A stretch of 64,000 nucleotides of DNA from Arthrobotrys musiformis. Its lineage: Eukaryota; Ascomycota; Orbiliomycetes; Orbiliales; Orbiliaceae. Positions 31,290-43,233 of the stretch are shown here, piece by piece. Location: positions 806,001 through 870,000 of the forward strand of contig JAVHJL010000012.1 in NCBI GenBank assembly GCA_036971715.1, in the 5' to 3' direction. The notes beneath the pieces were generated by a model that worked only from the letters and a program-made list of their open reading frames with translations, had not been told where the DNA came from and made no database searches. The position numbers and the translations under genes were made by a program. The first letter of the stretch is position 1. Each line of letters starts with the position of its first letter.

Positions 31290-32103
31290 TGCGGACTGTG
31301 AGTGGACGTGCGGTATGTACTTGGTCACAGGTGAGGCGAAAGGTTGAAAGGCTGTAAGGACGAAACTCCTAGAAAAACCCCGCATCTGGTCAGTCTGAGG
31401 TGGGTAAATACAGCTCATTGGATAGAAAACTTTTTTTGCTTGTCTTGGATTATGTCCCTGTGGGTGAGGCAAGAGGTCCCGCGTTTTTCTAACCGGATAC
31501 GGGTAGGATTATGCCGATCTCCTGCCAACCTGGCTTGGCATTGACGCCTGAGAATGAATGTAACAAGAGCCCCCCGGCTTTCATTAACTCGGCGGTAGGC
31601 TGCGACACATACATATCACAAATTTGCAAATCACATATTGCATATGACCAACTTCGTATTCTCAAATTAAATGAATTTCTAGCAGGGATAATTGTGATAT
31701 GAACTGCATGATGCATCGCAGAGCAAGCTCGATCGCCCGCGTCCAGGAGTGTTGGCGTTGAATGAGACTGTTGTGCAGCCCCGTCTCGATCGGTCGAGCC
31801 ACATTCCCCCATATGTACGAATGTACAGAACTGAGATACTTAACGCAATGTACCTAATTGTAGGAAAATTCTGCCGACCCGCCTAAGTTAAGCCGTCCAC
31901 ATCCTTAAGGACTCGAGTTCCGAAATTCAGAGGCAATATCTGAAATCACATTATTGCATCTTGCCTTCCGCCCAGCGCGACTTCTGTTTCCCTTTTTTGG
32001 CTATTTTGCGTTTATACCCCGCTACTTCGCGTTTCTAAGGCTTCTCACACCAGATAACCCATCGTTCTATCCATCCACAGATACCTATCCGAATACCACC
32101 ATC
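31290..32103. other. Intergenic region, nothing recognised
   Basis: Divergent promoter space between two hypothetical genes. Small frames here lack support. Confidence 0.35.
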
Positions 32104-32463
32104 ATGACTGTAATCCGCCGGGAAGTCGATCATACTCCTCGCCATCAGGCGAAGCACCAGCCTCAAAATTTTTGGAAATCCCAAACCATTATCAATCAGC
32201 GAATCACCATCAAATCGGACATAAATGGAAAATATCGGATTAAAATCAATCCCAAGATTGAAACCGAAACAGTGCGTCAAGGACATCTCACATTTCGACC
32301 GAAACGCATAGAAGCTCTTGAAACTCTACCCAAAGATTTCAAGCTAAAGTATGCCTTGTGGAGGGCCAGCATCTTCCAATTGGTATGGACCATGCACTCG
32401 CCTCTGCAAACAGCATTTCCATACACCTACTTCGCAGATTCAGCTAACATCTTCGTATATTAG
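32104..32463 (+). CDS. Small basic hypothetical protein
   Basis: 119 residues from ATG 32104 (MTVIRREVDHTPRHQAKHQP). It contains a beta-like stretch (RITIKSDINGKYRIKINPKI) and a hydrophobic C-terminal part (YALWRASIFQLVWTMH). Preceded by a pyrimidine-rich leader typical of fungal genes (31980-32100). No family recognised. Confidence 0.45.
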   Translation: MTVIRREVDHTPRHQAKHQPQNFWKSQTIINQRITIKSDINGKYRIKINPKIETETVRQGHLTFRPKRIEALETLPKDFKLKYALWRASIFQLVWTMHSPLQTAFPYTYFADSANIFVY

Positions 32464-32695
32464 CCCAATGCCAGTAAACTAAAAATGGCAATAATTCCCT
32501 TCTACAAATGTGGCCTATGCATGTTTATAATAGGAACGTTGAACCAAAACGATGACCAAGACAAAACCGTTGATAAATTCACCGACGAGGTGATAGGAAA
32601 TAGAGCTCTTTAATCGCTCCGGTCGTTCTGTATATTGTAAATAACCCGACATCAGTATATACTTGAAAGGAGACAGAGTCCTGAAGCTCTGGGAA

Positions 32696-33602
32696 CTATC
32701 TTGTCTGGTAGTAGTCTCCATAATGAGAATGGTGCCCTAGTAGAGGTGCTAGGGTATAATCGTCAAGATCCTTTTCTTCTCCGTCTGGTCGCCGCATTTC
32801 CAGTTGCAACTGCACATTCCCTCGTTGTTCATTATTTAAATGCAGACTTGCACTACTTTCGCCGCACAGGTCTGACTGCCGCTCTGTGTGCAAATTCCCC
32901 TCCACTTTTGCAGGCGTACTCCTCATTGTTTTCATCCGGTTGTCCCACAGCCAACGTGTATATTTTCTAGTGACCGCCCCTCCTATCTGGTACTCCGGTA
33001 GTTCGGTTATAGCAGTTGACACTCGCCAGCGCTCATCGTCCCCCAAATCATTAAAATATGTTCCGACGATTTTGTGGGTGTGGTATTGAAAAAATGATTC
33101 CGAGACTTCCCGAACTACTTTCTAGATGGTTGTGAGCTTATATACTTGAGAATAATGGTATTGGGTGTCTAGAGAGGATGTCGAATTTCTGAGTTCATAC
33201 TCTTAAATCGGTCCATAGATCTGCCACCAGTCGCTCAACCTGGGCAGGTGTTGGGACCTCCGCCTTCGCGTAATCAGAAAATAATTCGTTCTGAACTGTC
33301 GATTTAGATAGACTTTGGCCCCCAGATACTCTTTTGGGTGAGAGGCGCAGCTCTATCTTAAGGACGTCGGCGGCATTTGGAGGTATTTCATCGGTCCAAT
33401 AATGGCGAAATCTATCCGTTGATGCCATGATTGCAAGCGGTGGGGGTTGTGGCGCTGACGCTCCTGGTGAGGGGTTTGAACTGTAGCTTCGATTCTTTTT
33501 TTGGTTTTTGGGGGCACGTGGGCGACCGTTTGCTTTGTTGTTGAGTTGGTTGCGGCGTGGCTGTGGCTGTTCACCAGCCTCATTCGGTCGTCGCAACGCC
33601 AT
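32696..33602 (-). CDS. Hypothetical two-exon protein
   Basis: Exons 33602-33201 and 33121-32696, GTATGA donor and TCTAG acceptor, phase 0, 275 residues. The N-terminus is basic and disordered (MALRRPNEAGEQPQPRRNQL, KNQKKNRSYSSNPSPGASAP). The middle is folded: ADVLKIELRLSPKRVSGGQS, VADLWTDLR joined to KVVREVSESFFQYHTHKIVG. The region continuing TYFNDLGDDERWRVSTAITE resembles a compact helical domain. The second exon has no ATG of its own and reads cleanly only from the spliced frame. Family not recognised. Confidence 0.6.
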
Positions 33603-34727
33603 GTTAAAGTCGTACAGGTAGTCCTTGCAACACAAGATTAGTGTGAAACCACTTTTCGAATTCTCCTAGCAAGCAAGCTGCCACCCTACTTTCCCCTATA
33701 TATAAAGTATATACTTAGGCATCAACGCATCCCGGTCTTGAAGAACGCAGGATCCCTTAAGCCTACAAGGCCAAGGCCATTAGCAGCGCAAACGCAAATG
33801 TTGAAACGTCTTTTAGGCGCGTAGCTTAGGCCAGCTGTCATTCACAGGATAGTGTTGCATAATTAAAGCCCCGTATTTTAAGCCAAGCGGGGGGTTGGGT
33901 TCAGGGAGGTGAGGTGAGGTGAGGTGAGGTGAGGTGAGGTGAGGTGAGGTGAGGTGAGGTGAGGTGAGGTGGGCACACTCAGCCTGACCCAGACAGTAAA
34001 GAAACACCGGCTGGGGCATCGTCCAGACCCTGAAAATACCAAGACCGAAGAGTAGCACTAGGGGATAATCTGATTGATTTGCAAAAAGAAAATATAGCTG
34101 ATGATATATACTATACAGCACAGGAGAGATGTGAGGAAGAACTCGACAAGGGTCGAGAGTGAGCGCGCAAGGCTGCACCCACTACTTTTGCGGGAAATTC
34201 AAACGCACGGCCTAGCAGGCCGGCAGTGCACAAGCCTTAGTTTAGCTTTATGATCAATCAATCATATTGCATTCTCAAAATGCACGAGCTCGAGCCTTTT
34301 CGCTTGCACGCCTGCTATCAAGCTTCTATTGCTGGCTCTCTCTGCCGGGCCCCACTTCATGCAATGCGTTTCCCTTCTAAAATACCATATACATCATGCT
34401 TGTCGACAGAAGCATCAGCAGCATCAGCAGCAGCTAGCAGTACGACCGACGGATTCTACGCGAATTATTTTACGGGATCGACATGATTTGCAATTTGATC
34501 ACAAATTAACTAAATGACATGCTTGTATGTCTACCAATCCATAGTTGACACGGAACATACAGATAAAGGTACCTAAGTAAGCCTCTATTTTGCGTGGCCT
34601 TTGTAGACTCCATCCCGGTATTTCCTATCTGGCAAAGAAGAAGAAAAAAATAAAAAGAAACAATAATTTGCTTCTGCAGTTTCCTCAAATGTACTGGCCT
34701 ATGAAGGCACGCTTTTAACCGCTAGGC
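33603..34727. other. Gene-poor stretch with a GAGGT array
   Basis: No gene recognised apart from low-complexity frames. A CAGCAGCATCAGCAG run is near 34408-34436. Confidence 0.4.
33904..33970. repeat. Tandem array, 5-base unit GAGGT
   Basis: About 13 nearly perfect copies of GAGGT, with G and A predominating on the plus strand. The 5-base unit puts two repeats in each helical turn. Confidence 0.9.
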
Positions 34728-35393
34728 TCAATCTTGGGCCACGACGTTCGCAGAGTTCCTCCGGTCGTTTACTGTCCAGGTCTCCAAACCCTTTTGCACG
34801 AGTTTCTCATTCTTGAGCATGCGGTAGGTCTCCATGAATTCTTGATCCTGCTGCCGGTAGATGTCTTGAGATGCGTAGAGCTGCAGTACTTCCCGCATTT
34901 CCTCGTGGGAAGTGGGTGCGAGGTTTTCGTTTTTCTCCACATGTTTGTAAACAAGTTCGAAAGTTGCAGCATTCGGGTGTGGACTATTTGATTCCGTTCT
35001 TGTAATCGCGTAGTTGCTTAAGGCTTCGGGGAGCTCCATTTGTGTCAGAATTTCACAAGAAACCTCCTTAGATTTGACCTCGCAACAATTCAAAATGATG
35101 ACAAACTCATTGACAATCGTATCCGGGATGCTCGAATCGTCGGGAAGCTTTAGAGATCTGTTCTGTGGTGCTGTACCAAAGTGAGTTGCGGTTGTCTTAG
35201 TAATAGTTTCGGGGACCGTAATTGCAAGAGGAGAGCGGGTACCGCGGGTTTGATATGCGAGCCCGCGTGCGTATTCTATCTGGAATACTAGAAGGTGTAG
35301 ACGTTCGTACGGGCGATGGCGCTTGCGGATAGTGGCACCAGCAGCTTTATATATCGCTATCTCCTCTAACGCATTCGGCCTCCAATCCTGCAT
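34728..35393 (-). CDS. Hypothetical protein, 221 residues
   Basis: Single exon from ATG 35393 (MQDWRPNALEEIAIYKAAGA). Helical and charged, with a basic segment (TIRKRHRPYERLHLLVFQIE) and a helical C-terminus (MREVLQLYASQDIYRQQDQE). A hydrophobic patch VIILNCCEV is near the centre. I recognise no domain. Supported by length and codon-like composition. Confidence 0.55.
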   Translation of the reverse strand: MQDWRPNALEEIAIYKAAGATIRKRHRPYERLHLLVFQIEYARGLAYQTRGTRSPLAITVPETITKTTATHFGTAPQNRSLKLPDDSSIPDTIVNEFVIILNCCEVKSKEVSCEILTQMELPEALSNYAITRTESNSPHPNAATFELVYKHVEKNENLAPTSHEEMREVLQLYASQDIYRQQDQEFMETYRMLKNEKLVQKGLETWTVNDRRNSANVVAQD

Positions 35394-36521
35394 GATTTTG
35401 TGATTGCAATTGCTGGCTGCTGGCTGCTGGCTGTTGGCTGCTGGATGGTTACCGGTGAAGATGAATGACTTTCGTGGTTGCTCGTGATGACGAATTTCGC
35501 CCTCACTGAAGGGTGCTAATAGGCCCGAGCATTTTATATATTATTTTCCATGTAGACATTTCTAGGGAACCAACATCAATCCCATTTCTCAAACGCCTAA
35601 AGGAACGTAAGCTACAGGGGGCATGGTCCAGCTGATTTACTTCACCCTGTGATAACCTCTCCCACGCTCCACCTCAAAGAGTGAATTTCCGCCATTGGCG
35701 AAAACTTTCGAATAGTTAACTAAATCGGCGGGGAACCAAGCCCTTGTTCTAAACAAAAGTGAGGTATCAGCATACGTCAAGGTCCAAGGCTGCACCGTGC
35801 CAAGACGGCATGGAACAATCCGAAGGGTCTTAGCTAACCTTACGTTGTCGCCTCCCTTCACCTCCCTTCACCTCCCTTCATCTCCCTTCATCTCCCTTCA
35901 TCTCCCTTCATCTCCCTTCATCTCACTTCATCTCACTTCATCTCCCCCACCTCTTTTTGCATAATTTCCGGGTCGTAAGCATGGTGGCGTTTTCATGAAG
36001 TTCAAGGATCTAGCAGATGATCAACTATATACCTTGCAACCGATATGGAGGACGACTTCATAAGAAAACTCCAATCATATCACTTTTGTTACGATGGCAT
36101 GCAGCAAGGGACTTAATTCTCTCTACGCCACGTGAACCGGGATGATAGGTTCTAGAGCTTGCCGGAATTAAAAAGCTGGACATAGTCTACTAGGCCATTG
36201 CGTCCCATTCCGGCACATATGAAAATATCGAGGTGTGCCTACGCTTTTGAAGCCCACACCCATGCCCAGTAATCCACGGTCTATAGTTACTACAATAGAT
36301 CTACCCTAGCGTCAAACCCATGAAGCATACCTAACGGCAAGGTGGTATTTAGATGGCCAGCCTCCCAAGTTGACTGGTCGTACCTACATTCCCAAGTGCT
36401 CAAGTAGAAATCTACGATCTCCTACTCTCCAGTCCTACGCTAAGTTTTCACCGACTTCAAAAATCCTTACAACTTGACAACCTTTACGGCTCTTGTCCAA
36501 TAAAATTTTCCATTGTTCAGA
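35394..36521. other. Gene-poor stretch with a 10-base array
   Basis: Includes a CTGGCTG run (35408-35442) and the array at 35852-35945. No gene recognised. Confidence 0.4.
35852..35945. repeat. Tandem array, 10-base unit CTCCCTTCAT/C
   Basis: Nine or more copies of a 10-base pyrimidine-rich unit, with early copies ending CAC and later ones CAT. Two copies have CTCAC in place of CTCCC. Confidence 0.88.
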
Positions 36522-37478
36522 ATGGCCATAGATAGGGCTAATGCTACGAAGGAATTGCAATTGATGCCGATACCATGGGACCGAATAATAGAAGGAAATG
36601 ACCATAATGTTCTCCTCGCGTTAGGACGTAAGTCTAAACCAAGTTCTAGGTTCCAAAAATTATCTAATAGTTTCAAATTAGAATCATATAACCTCCACTT
36701 ATGGCTCCAGCGTCTACTGCAACAGGCTTATGATCATATTGATGCGGAGCAAATCAAGTCCACTTTGTTATCCCTCGGTTGCCAAATAAATGAGAGCTAT
36801 AATCTCAGATCCCATTATTTTAATCATAGCATTGATTATATTCCTGGAGGATTCGCCGACGATGTTCTTCAAGGGCTCACTAACACTCTATGTAAAAGCA
36901 AAAGCAAATCCAACACCTCGCTGTATGAGAAAATACGGAGAGCCCTGAGAAAGCATCTCGAAATAACAGAAACCGAGTTTCCGGTTTCGTTACTTCCGAT
37001 CCAGAACGGAAATATTGCAAATTTCATCCCACAGTTACCAAATGGTAACCTATACGCACGAGAATATGTGTTAACATCGGTTGAAGTTGGGCTTATGCAT
37101 TTCGTGGCTTACTTACCTATTGAACATCCCGACGAAATCACACCATCGGAATCGTTGGCCTGGTTATTGTGTTATTCGAATGCAGCACTCGAACGGTGGC
37201 GGATGCACTATATGCAGCAGCTACTCTCCCGGCTCCGTCTCGGATTTTCTACAAGCCCTTTGCCTAGATGCTCGCGGTTCGTATGTTCCCCAACCCTGAC
37301 ACCCACTACTTTGAGGACACATCTACTGCAGCATCACGCTCGTGATTACCGGACCTACAGACTACTCCACTATATATGTACTATTTGTAGTCAAAATTTC
37401 GAGAATCTTGACTCACTGCACATACATAGGAAGGTAGTGTTGACAGACGGATATATCCAACAGAGCTACAATCTTTAA
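36522..37478 (+). CDS. C2H2-type zinc-finger protein
   Basis: Single exon of 318 residues from ATG 36522 (MAIDRANATKELQLMPIPWD). The first 230 residues are helical with no recognised domain. The C-terminus carries two finger-like units: RFVCSPTLTPTTLRTHLLQH (one Cys only) and YICTICSQNFENLDSLHIHR. It therefore has the layout of the protein at 21773-22867, long N-terminal region and terminal finger, but I see no alignable similarity outside the finger. The last 15 residues after HIHRK may be read-through of a splice donor (AAG then GTAGTG). Nuclear role inferred. Confidence 0.6.
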   Translation: MAIDRANATKELQLMPIPWDRIIEGNDHNVLLALGRKSKPSSRFQKLSNSFKLESYNLHLWLQRLLQQAYDHIDAEQIKSTLLSLGCQINESYNLRSHYFNHSIDYIPGGFADDVLQGLTNTLCKSKSKSNTSLYEKIRRALRKHLEITETEFPVSLLPIQNGNIANFIPQLPNGNLYAREYVLTSVEVGLMHFVAYLPIEHPDEITPSESLAWLLCYSNAALERWRMHYMQQLLSRLRLGFSTSPLPRCSRFVCSPTLTPTTLRTHLLQHHARDYRTYRLLHYICTICSQNFENLDSLHIHRKVVLTDGYIQQSYNL

Positions 37479-37960
37479 GGTCCGAGGAACTAAATTTTTG
37501 CTTCTACTCTCAACAATATAGTCACAAGATTGCAAAATATCTATCGATGAAACACAAGATAAGGTAATATTGCCCAGAGGTATGGATATGATCAGCAATG
37601 CTAACATTGAGTTCCAACTTAAAGAGGCTACAAGCAAGCCAAATACAGGGAAATGATAACATTACGAACAGAGAACCACTCGAGCCTAACTTAAAGAAGG
37701 CAGTTGAAGAAATATCGGCAATGAGAAGGCATTATGCCCGCAATTTTGAATGGTAGACGCATGACTATCGAGCGCGGGGTTCAAAGGAGATAGAGATGTA
37801 TATAGAGAGGAAAGGAAGCGGGGGTTAGCAAAATTATATTTGTATCTAGCGGTTCGCACCGGTCATGATCGTTTTAAAGTCCTTTATTCATTTGTATATG
37901 GAGTTATAATATGAACTATAGTCTACAAATTCCGTCCGAACAAACGAGAAGCGTCAGTCA
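37479..37960. other. Intergenic region, nothing recognised
   Basis: AT-rich with short purine runs. No exon, repeat unit or promoter element stood out. Confidence 0.35.
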
Positions 37961-38296
37961 TTGGAAGCTCTCCCGACTCCAACACTGGGCGGCAGCCAAA
38001 ATAGTTGCCTCCAAGAAAGTATCAAATCTAATCTAAAATTACTCTACGATTTCTATCAGCGCGAGGTGACATCCAACTTCGAAAAGCGCGTATTGGAAAC
38101 TTTCGTCCAAGACTTAGTCACTCTGGTCCCGAAAGACATATGTCACACCGACCACGCCGTTTTCCATCTTATCCCGCTACAGCTTGCTTACAAGCTTTCT
38201 CGATACAGAAGACAGCATAAAGAGTTATGTCTTAAATATTCCCATCAAAAGTTTCTAGAGGTCGGAGAAAGTATGCACACATTATTCGAAGCCTAG
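37961..38296 (+). CDS. Hypothetical partial exon
   Basis: Protein-like frame of 111 codons without an ATG at its start (LKLLYDFYQREVTSNFEKRV, FHLIPLQLAYKLSRYRRQHK). An acceptor-like TATAG at about 37918 lies just upstream, so it may be the last exon of a gene whose first exon I could not find. No family. Confidence 0.3.
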   Translation: MEALPTPTLGGSQNSCLQESIKSNLKLLYDFYQREVTSNFEKRVLETFVQDLVTLVPKDICHTDHAVFHLIPLQLAYKLSRYRRQHKELCLKYSHQKFLEVGESMHTLFEA

Positions 38297-38623
38297 GTAG
38301 ATATTTACTTATGTTCGTAGGTGGTGTATATATAGATACTTATATATGCCGTAAACTAGATATGTTGTAGATACACTGCCCAAGAAAAAACTTTATCCGG
38401 ATGAAAATCTTACCCCAAAACCAGTCACCCCATCTTTACCCCATTAATAAACAAGCCCAGCTAGCTTTAAGCGCTGTTAAGAAATTCAGGAACCAGTTCC
38501 TGCACACATGCTCCCTAGGCCCCTCAAGCCAATCACCACACACCGGGCATAGAGGCCAAACCCCGTTTATAAGCCCGAAATTATACCGATGGTTGTTAAT
38601 GCACTAGCCGCGAATGCCCTAAG

Positions 38624-39730
38624 TTACAAAGCCACACCCTCGTCTAAACTTTCGACTGATATTACTTCTGTTGGAGATCCATGCGATTCAGCGGGAGAAT
38701 ATCCGGGCTCAGTAGGGAATGGATTGTTTCGCCCGATCAGCATCGTGCGCAGCCAATTGTTACTCAGCAGTAGCTCGGATTCTCGATGTCGTAATTTTTC
38801 GTTTTCTACTTCTAAAGCTTTCGCTCTTTGCTGAAGTTCCAGGACGGGAGGGACTAGTGCGGCTGAAGAATCCCTGGATCCGTAGATTGGAACTAGATTA
38901 GCTAGTCATCTTCAGGTATTTTGGGACTTATCTATAGTTTTAGACTCACATGCTATGCATATTCATGACCTGGCTAACTTCAAGTTGAGCAGTCATTGCT
39001 TTATTCCCCCTTCTCCCTCCCAAAAACCTCTTTACCTTAGCCACGCCCTCCCGCGGTTTCCATGATCTTTCGACGGGCCTTTCAATTCGCTTTGACCGAA
39101 TTTGTTTGGTAGATTTAGGAGGTGTGGCCTTATATTTTGAAATATCCGCATGACTGTGTATTGGTACCGGAGCCTTAATGTTTCTTTCGCCATCGATCAC
39201 AGCCCCGTAGGTAGGTGGACGCTTGGTTTCTTCCACGGACCCAATATGCGTATCAACTAGTAAATTTTCGCGCGGGGTTGCTTTATCATTCTTGATTAAC
39301 ACACTTTCCGTTATTGGAATATATTTCGAAAAGATTTCTATATCTTCGGCCAGGGCTTTCTTTGTATTCCGCAATTCTACGCTGAATTTCAGTTCCGAAC
39401 CTTCGTACTTCTTGGTGAAGACCCCGACTTGAGAAAATAGATGTGTCGTCTTAAACTCGTGGAAATACCTAGAATGAAGTCCGCATTGATTGATTGACCA
39501 AAGAACAACATCGGAATTGTACACCAAAGACGCTATCTAAAATAATCAAACCATATCAAACGTTAGCTCAAAATTCTGAAATTTCCGGCGCAAGAAATCT
39601 GTCAATATTTACCAACCTGAAAAAAATCAAGAAGAGGAAAGGTTCCAGTGTAGCTGATTTTAGTCCTTGCTTCGAATTTTTTATCGTGAAATGTTACGAT
39701 ACAACTGACGAGAAAGATGTTTTGGGGCAT
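38624..39730 (-). CDS. Leucine-zipper protein without a classical basic region
   Basis: Three exons (39730-39617, 39536-38950, 38873-38624), all in phase, 316 residues. Exon 1 and 2 join as PLLDFFQ plus IASLVYNSDVVLWSINQ. The middle is charged and basic (KSTKQIRSKRIERPVERSW). Exon 3 holds a perfect five-heptad zipper (LELQQRAKALEVENEKLRHR, continuing to NNWL) with Leu at every seventh position. The bZIP signature N..AA..CR is absent in front of the zipper, and the nearest basic patch is about 40 residues away across an intron. It may be a dimer partner or inhibitor of a bZIP factor, or only a coiled coil. Opposite-strand frames over this gene are not called. Confidence 0.6.
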
Positions 39731-42700
39731 CGTGGAAGGAAGAAATGTAACAATGCCTTTGATATGATCAGAAGAGTGGGCGTAAGTTTTTGTGCGTACT
39801 AAATGAATGAGAACGATTAACCTGGAATCCTTTTCTCTGCTTTACCCGGGAAAGATCGGGTTCAATCATAAGCATGATCTGGATATAAGAGCAGCCTTGA
39901 GAGAAATCAGGAAAGACAGCACTGGGGCAGGTAAGTCCACCCACGCCCAATCCAGTATGGGCCGCATCATCACCCACCCCTTTCCTTGTTTCGGTACTTC
40001 TTAGGGTGTCACTGTATTCCTTAATTTCTAAGCTTCCATCAGCTCCTCTCAGCTCCTCTCAGCTCCTCTCAGCTCCTCTCAGCTCCTCTCAGCTCCTCTC
40101 AGCTCCTCTCAGCTCCTTCTAATCCTCCTTCAATTTTAAATAAATTATATGGTATGCACTTCGCCTCCACTGATCCACAGGCTTAGCTCGTCCAAGCTGC
40201 CAGATTCAGCTAGATTCTGCATTGCCTAATAATTATCATCAAGGTAGAACGAGGATGAGGCAAACACGGCAGAAGAGTTGCCAATTACACGATTGATCGG
40301 GTAAGGTGTCGGGGCGGGAAGGTGGCTCTATGACGGAAAGCGTGTTTTAGCCAAGTCCCCTTTGGTCGTTAAGTGAAATCAAGGCAAAAATATATCACTG
40401 TGTGTATGCGTTAATAAGACAGCGATGCTTCTCGTATCAAGAGTCTGATGAATGCACCTACTAGGTTGTGTCTACTGTGCCAGAAAACATACTTTAACGA
40501 AAGATATGATCCTTGAAATACAACCCCACATAGCAGCGACGTTCATATGCATCGAACTAATTTACGTAATTTAAATCATGCGATCAGGAAACGAAGACCG
40601 CAGGGGCCGTCAGCGCCGGGAGATAATATTTTCGGGGTGGGGCATAGAACAGGTACTTCGAACGGAAGATAGCAATACAATTCAATTTATGGGATAAGTT
40701 CCAAACGCCTTTAAAATATTAGTAGTGAAAGCGTTTAGTCAGAATGAGTACCTACACGTGATAAACGAAATATTGCTCGAAAGATTTAATTGAAGATATT
40801 CGTTGAACCCGTCGAAACGAAATATTTAGTACGGAATTGCGTTGAATATTGTGGTATTTTTTATTAGGGGTCCTTCGGGAAGGCGGTTGTTCTCGGGAAT
40901 CAATGCCGGTCAAACTGCCAAAAAGAAAAGGCGCTCATCACCCAACAAAGTCCTAAACCCAAAAAAGTTAAATGATTACTAAAAGGAGCAAAAAATGATC
41001 TTCCCAAAGGATTACAACGGAAAATTATATTTATACTTAGTTAAGTTGTTAGCTGTGCAGTTGTGGCACCACGAAGCTACAGCCTGAGAAACATGGGCAT
41101 GCATGCTATAAGGTAACGGATGGCTGGCTCTAGCTAAAATTGCAACAGCATGCAACACAAGGAGCTGAAGAACTAGTATGGTATGTCGATGGTCTAAACA
41201 TCGCAGAGAGGCGATGGAAAACGTCGGAAGGTTTCCACAGGCTGAGAGGTTTCCGCCCTGTGTGGGTTGCGAGATCGCCAATTCGAGCGCGAGGCACGCA
41301 AATTCAAAAAGAAGAGTGAGAGAAAAGCAGAACATAGGCTCGCGGCCGAACATATCGCTTTATGGTGACTAAGATCGTAAAAATATGACTAATAGCTAAA
41401 CCGTCGTCACGGGCATTGAGCGCAAGACTACGCCCACAGGCATAATCAATCATGTGGGATTTCGATACGCGGAACCAATAGTTGTTCAATTTTCGGGGAT
41501 ATATGTGATGAGTGAAGCGCCATAGTATACTAGTAGTCATACCATCAGAAATCTTGGACTGAAACTAGCGCTGTGGTACCGACAAACTTTTGGCCTCTGA
41601 TCGAAAGGCAGAGCACCAGAGCTTATTCTTTTATGCCGTTTTGAGTCGGCCTTCGGAGGGAAAGTTTTCATTGCTAGAGTATTGGTAGAGAAGATTAAAA
41701 TAAAAGGAAAATGTTGTGTTCTATGCACAGATGATGCTGAGGTATCGACAGAACATGTTCCGGTTCCACGAGTGGCCATTAGGCTTTAAATAGCCAATCC
41801 ATCAAGCCAGTATAAGATGTATCGATCCGGGAAGAGAATTTGGCTTCGCGTTTGCGTCTTCTCAGCCAAAACTGCGGAAGTATGGTATCAGCTGCCCTTT
41901 GGAACCTATAACCTAGTATAGCGACTTTGCAACACGGTCCAGGAGAGTTGATTTCGTATCCGCTCGGGGATACTCAATTACTTCCATGCTCTTCTTTCGT
42001 CAATCATGCACCGGTTCCTTCCGACTCCACTGCGCCTTAATACTAATTAATCTACCAACCTTGATATGCACCAAGAAACCAACGACGCTGGTTTCGAGCC
42101 ACGCCGAAGTTCGTAGGGATAGTCAATGCAAACAGCGGTCCACTGAAGTCTCCCCGACGGCGAGTTGGCTGCTAAGGATGCAGCTATCAATAGCAGTTCA
42201 CTGTAAGACTAGCATCGCATCTGCAGCACCTGACAGAATGAGGCTCAACTCCTCGACAGACGTCACAGCAAAAGCCCCCGGCGCTAACTGAGTGTTAGTT
42301 CAGGCGTGTGACTACGAGAAAACCGCTTAACTATAGGTTTTTTTTGTCATTTCCTCTTGTCACCGCACTTTTTAAGCGGCTCGCATGCACGTGTGTGCAG
42401 TCTTTCGGAACTCCACCTGGATGTTTCTAGACTATCATGCTAAAAGAAATAGGAAGCCACTAGAATTCCTATGTTACCCGAAGCTTGTGGCCTTAAGGCC
42501 GATGGATACAGTACTACCACGTATTCCAATAGCAAATACTATAGCACCAGGCAGCTGATTTGTGCATGCAGATGCCGACGCCCATCTACAAACCTCGTCA
42601 ACAGCCCTTAAAGACAAATAACACCTGAAACGGATACCGCGCGCTTTACAATACGTATACGAAGCCTAAGATATTGCATAATCTAGAATCAGAGAATCAC

Positions 42701-43233
42701 TGTGGCCTGTGATCCTCTAAGAACGATCGGCCAATTCATAGATACATGCCGATTGCGTGTTCACGAAATATCAAGTCATATGGTTAATGGGCCTGATACA
42801 AAGATAGGAATGGTTGAGGATTAGGGGGTTTATTGAATTCGACGACTGAGAGAGAGAACACCGTGAAGTTAGCTTATCATGGTCGACGTCGTTTGGACCC
42901 GTACTCTCGTGTACAGAGTGTGTTGGCTTTTTTCTGATGTTGGATTTTTTTTAAAGGATCAGAACAAAATTTACTGAGCGTCTGCGTAATTACGGGCACG
43001 GGTGGGGCTCCTGAGTCTGAGCCGACCCCTGACACGCACAGCCCCTTTAATTCGGCGAAATGTCTCACACAAGCCAATCAGAGCACGGCTAGCCGATGTA
43101 CCTTGCGGTACCAGACCAAACCGCTTGCGGTATAAGCGATACTCATGCGAATTTCCTTTTCTGCCCTAAGTTACCCGATTAGGAATTCACCGGCTCATGA
43201 AATACTTAAGTACTCTCTACCCGACTACGTTAA
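39731..43233. other. 3.5 kb gene-poor stretch
   Basis: Short frames at 41012-41779 and 41986-42291 are cysteine- and serine-rich, lack family similarity and overlap on both strands, so none is called. The interval holds the 10-base array at 40034-40118. It forms the left border of the retroelement-rich zone. Confidence 0.4.
40034..40118. repeat. Tandem array, 10-base unit AGCTCCTCTC
   Basis: Eight perfect copies of AGCTCCTCTC with partial copies at the edges. The unit is pyrimidine-rich with one AG dinucleotide per repeat. Confidence 0.9.

Noticed and set aside
39494..39802. Plus-strand frame rich in lysine (LKKIKKRKGSSVADFSPCFE).
   Set aside because: It lies opposite exons 1 and 2 of the leucine-zipper gene, which has three exons in phase and a clear zipper. 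The plus frame has no partner exons.
33904..40118. CRISPR-like arrays.
   Set aside because: Units are contiguous without unique spacers, and the genome is eukaryotic.
41012..42291. Several Cys/Ser-rich frames between 41.0 and 42.3 kb.
   Set aside because: They lack ATG context, splice support and family similarity, and occur on both strands.
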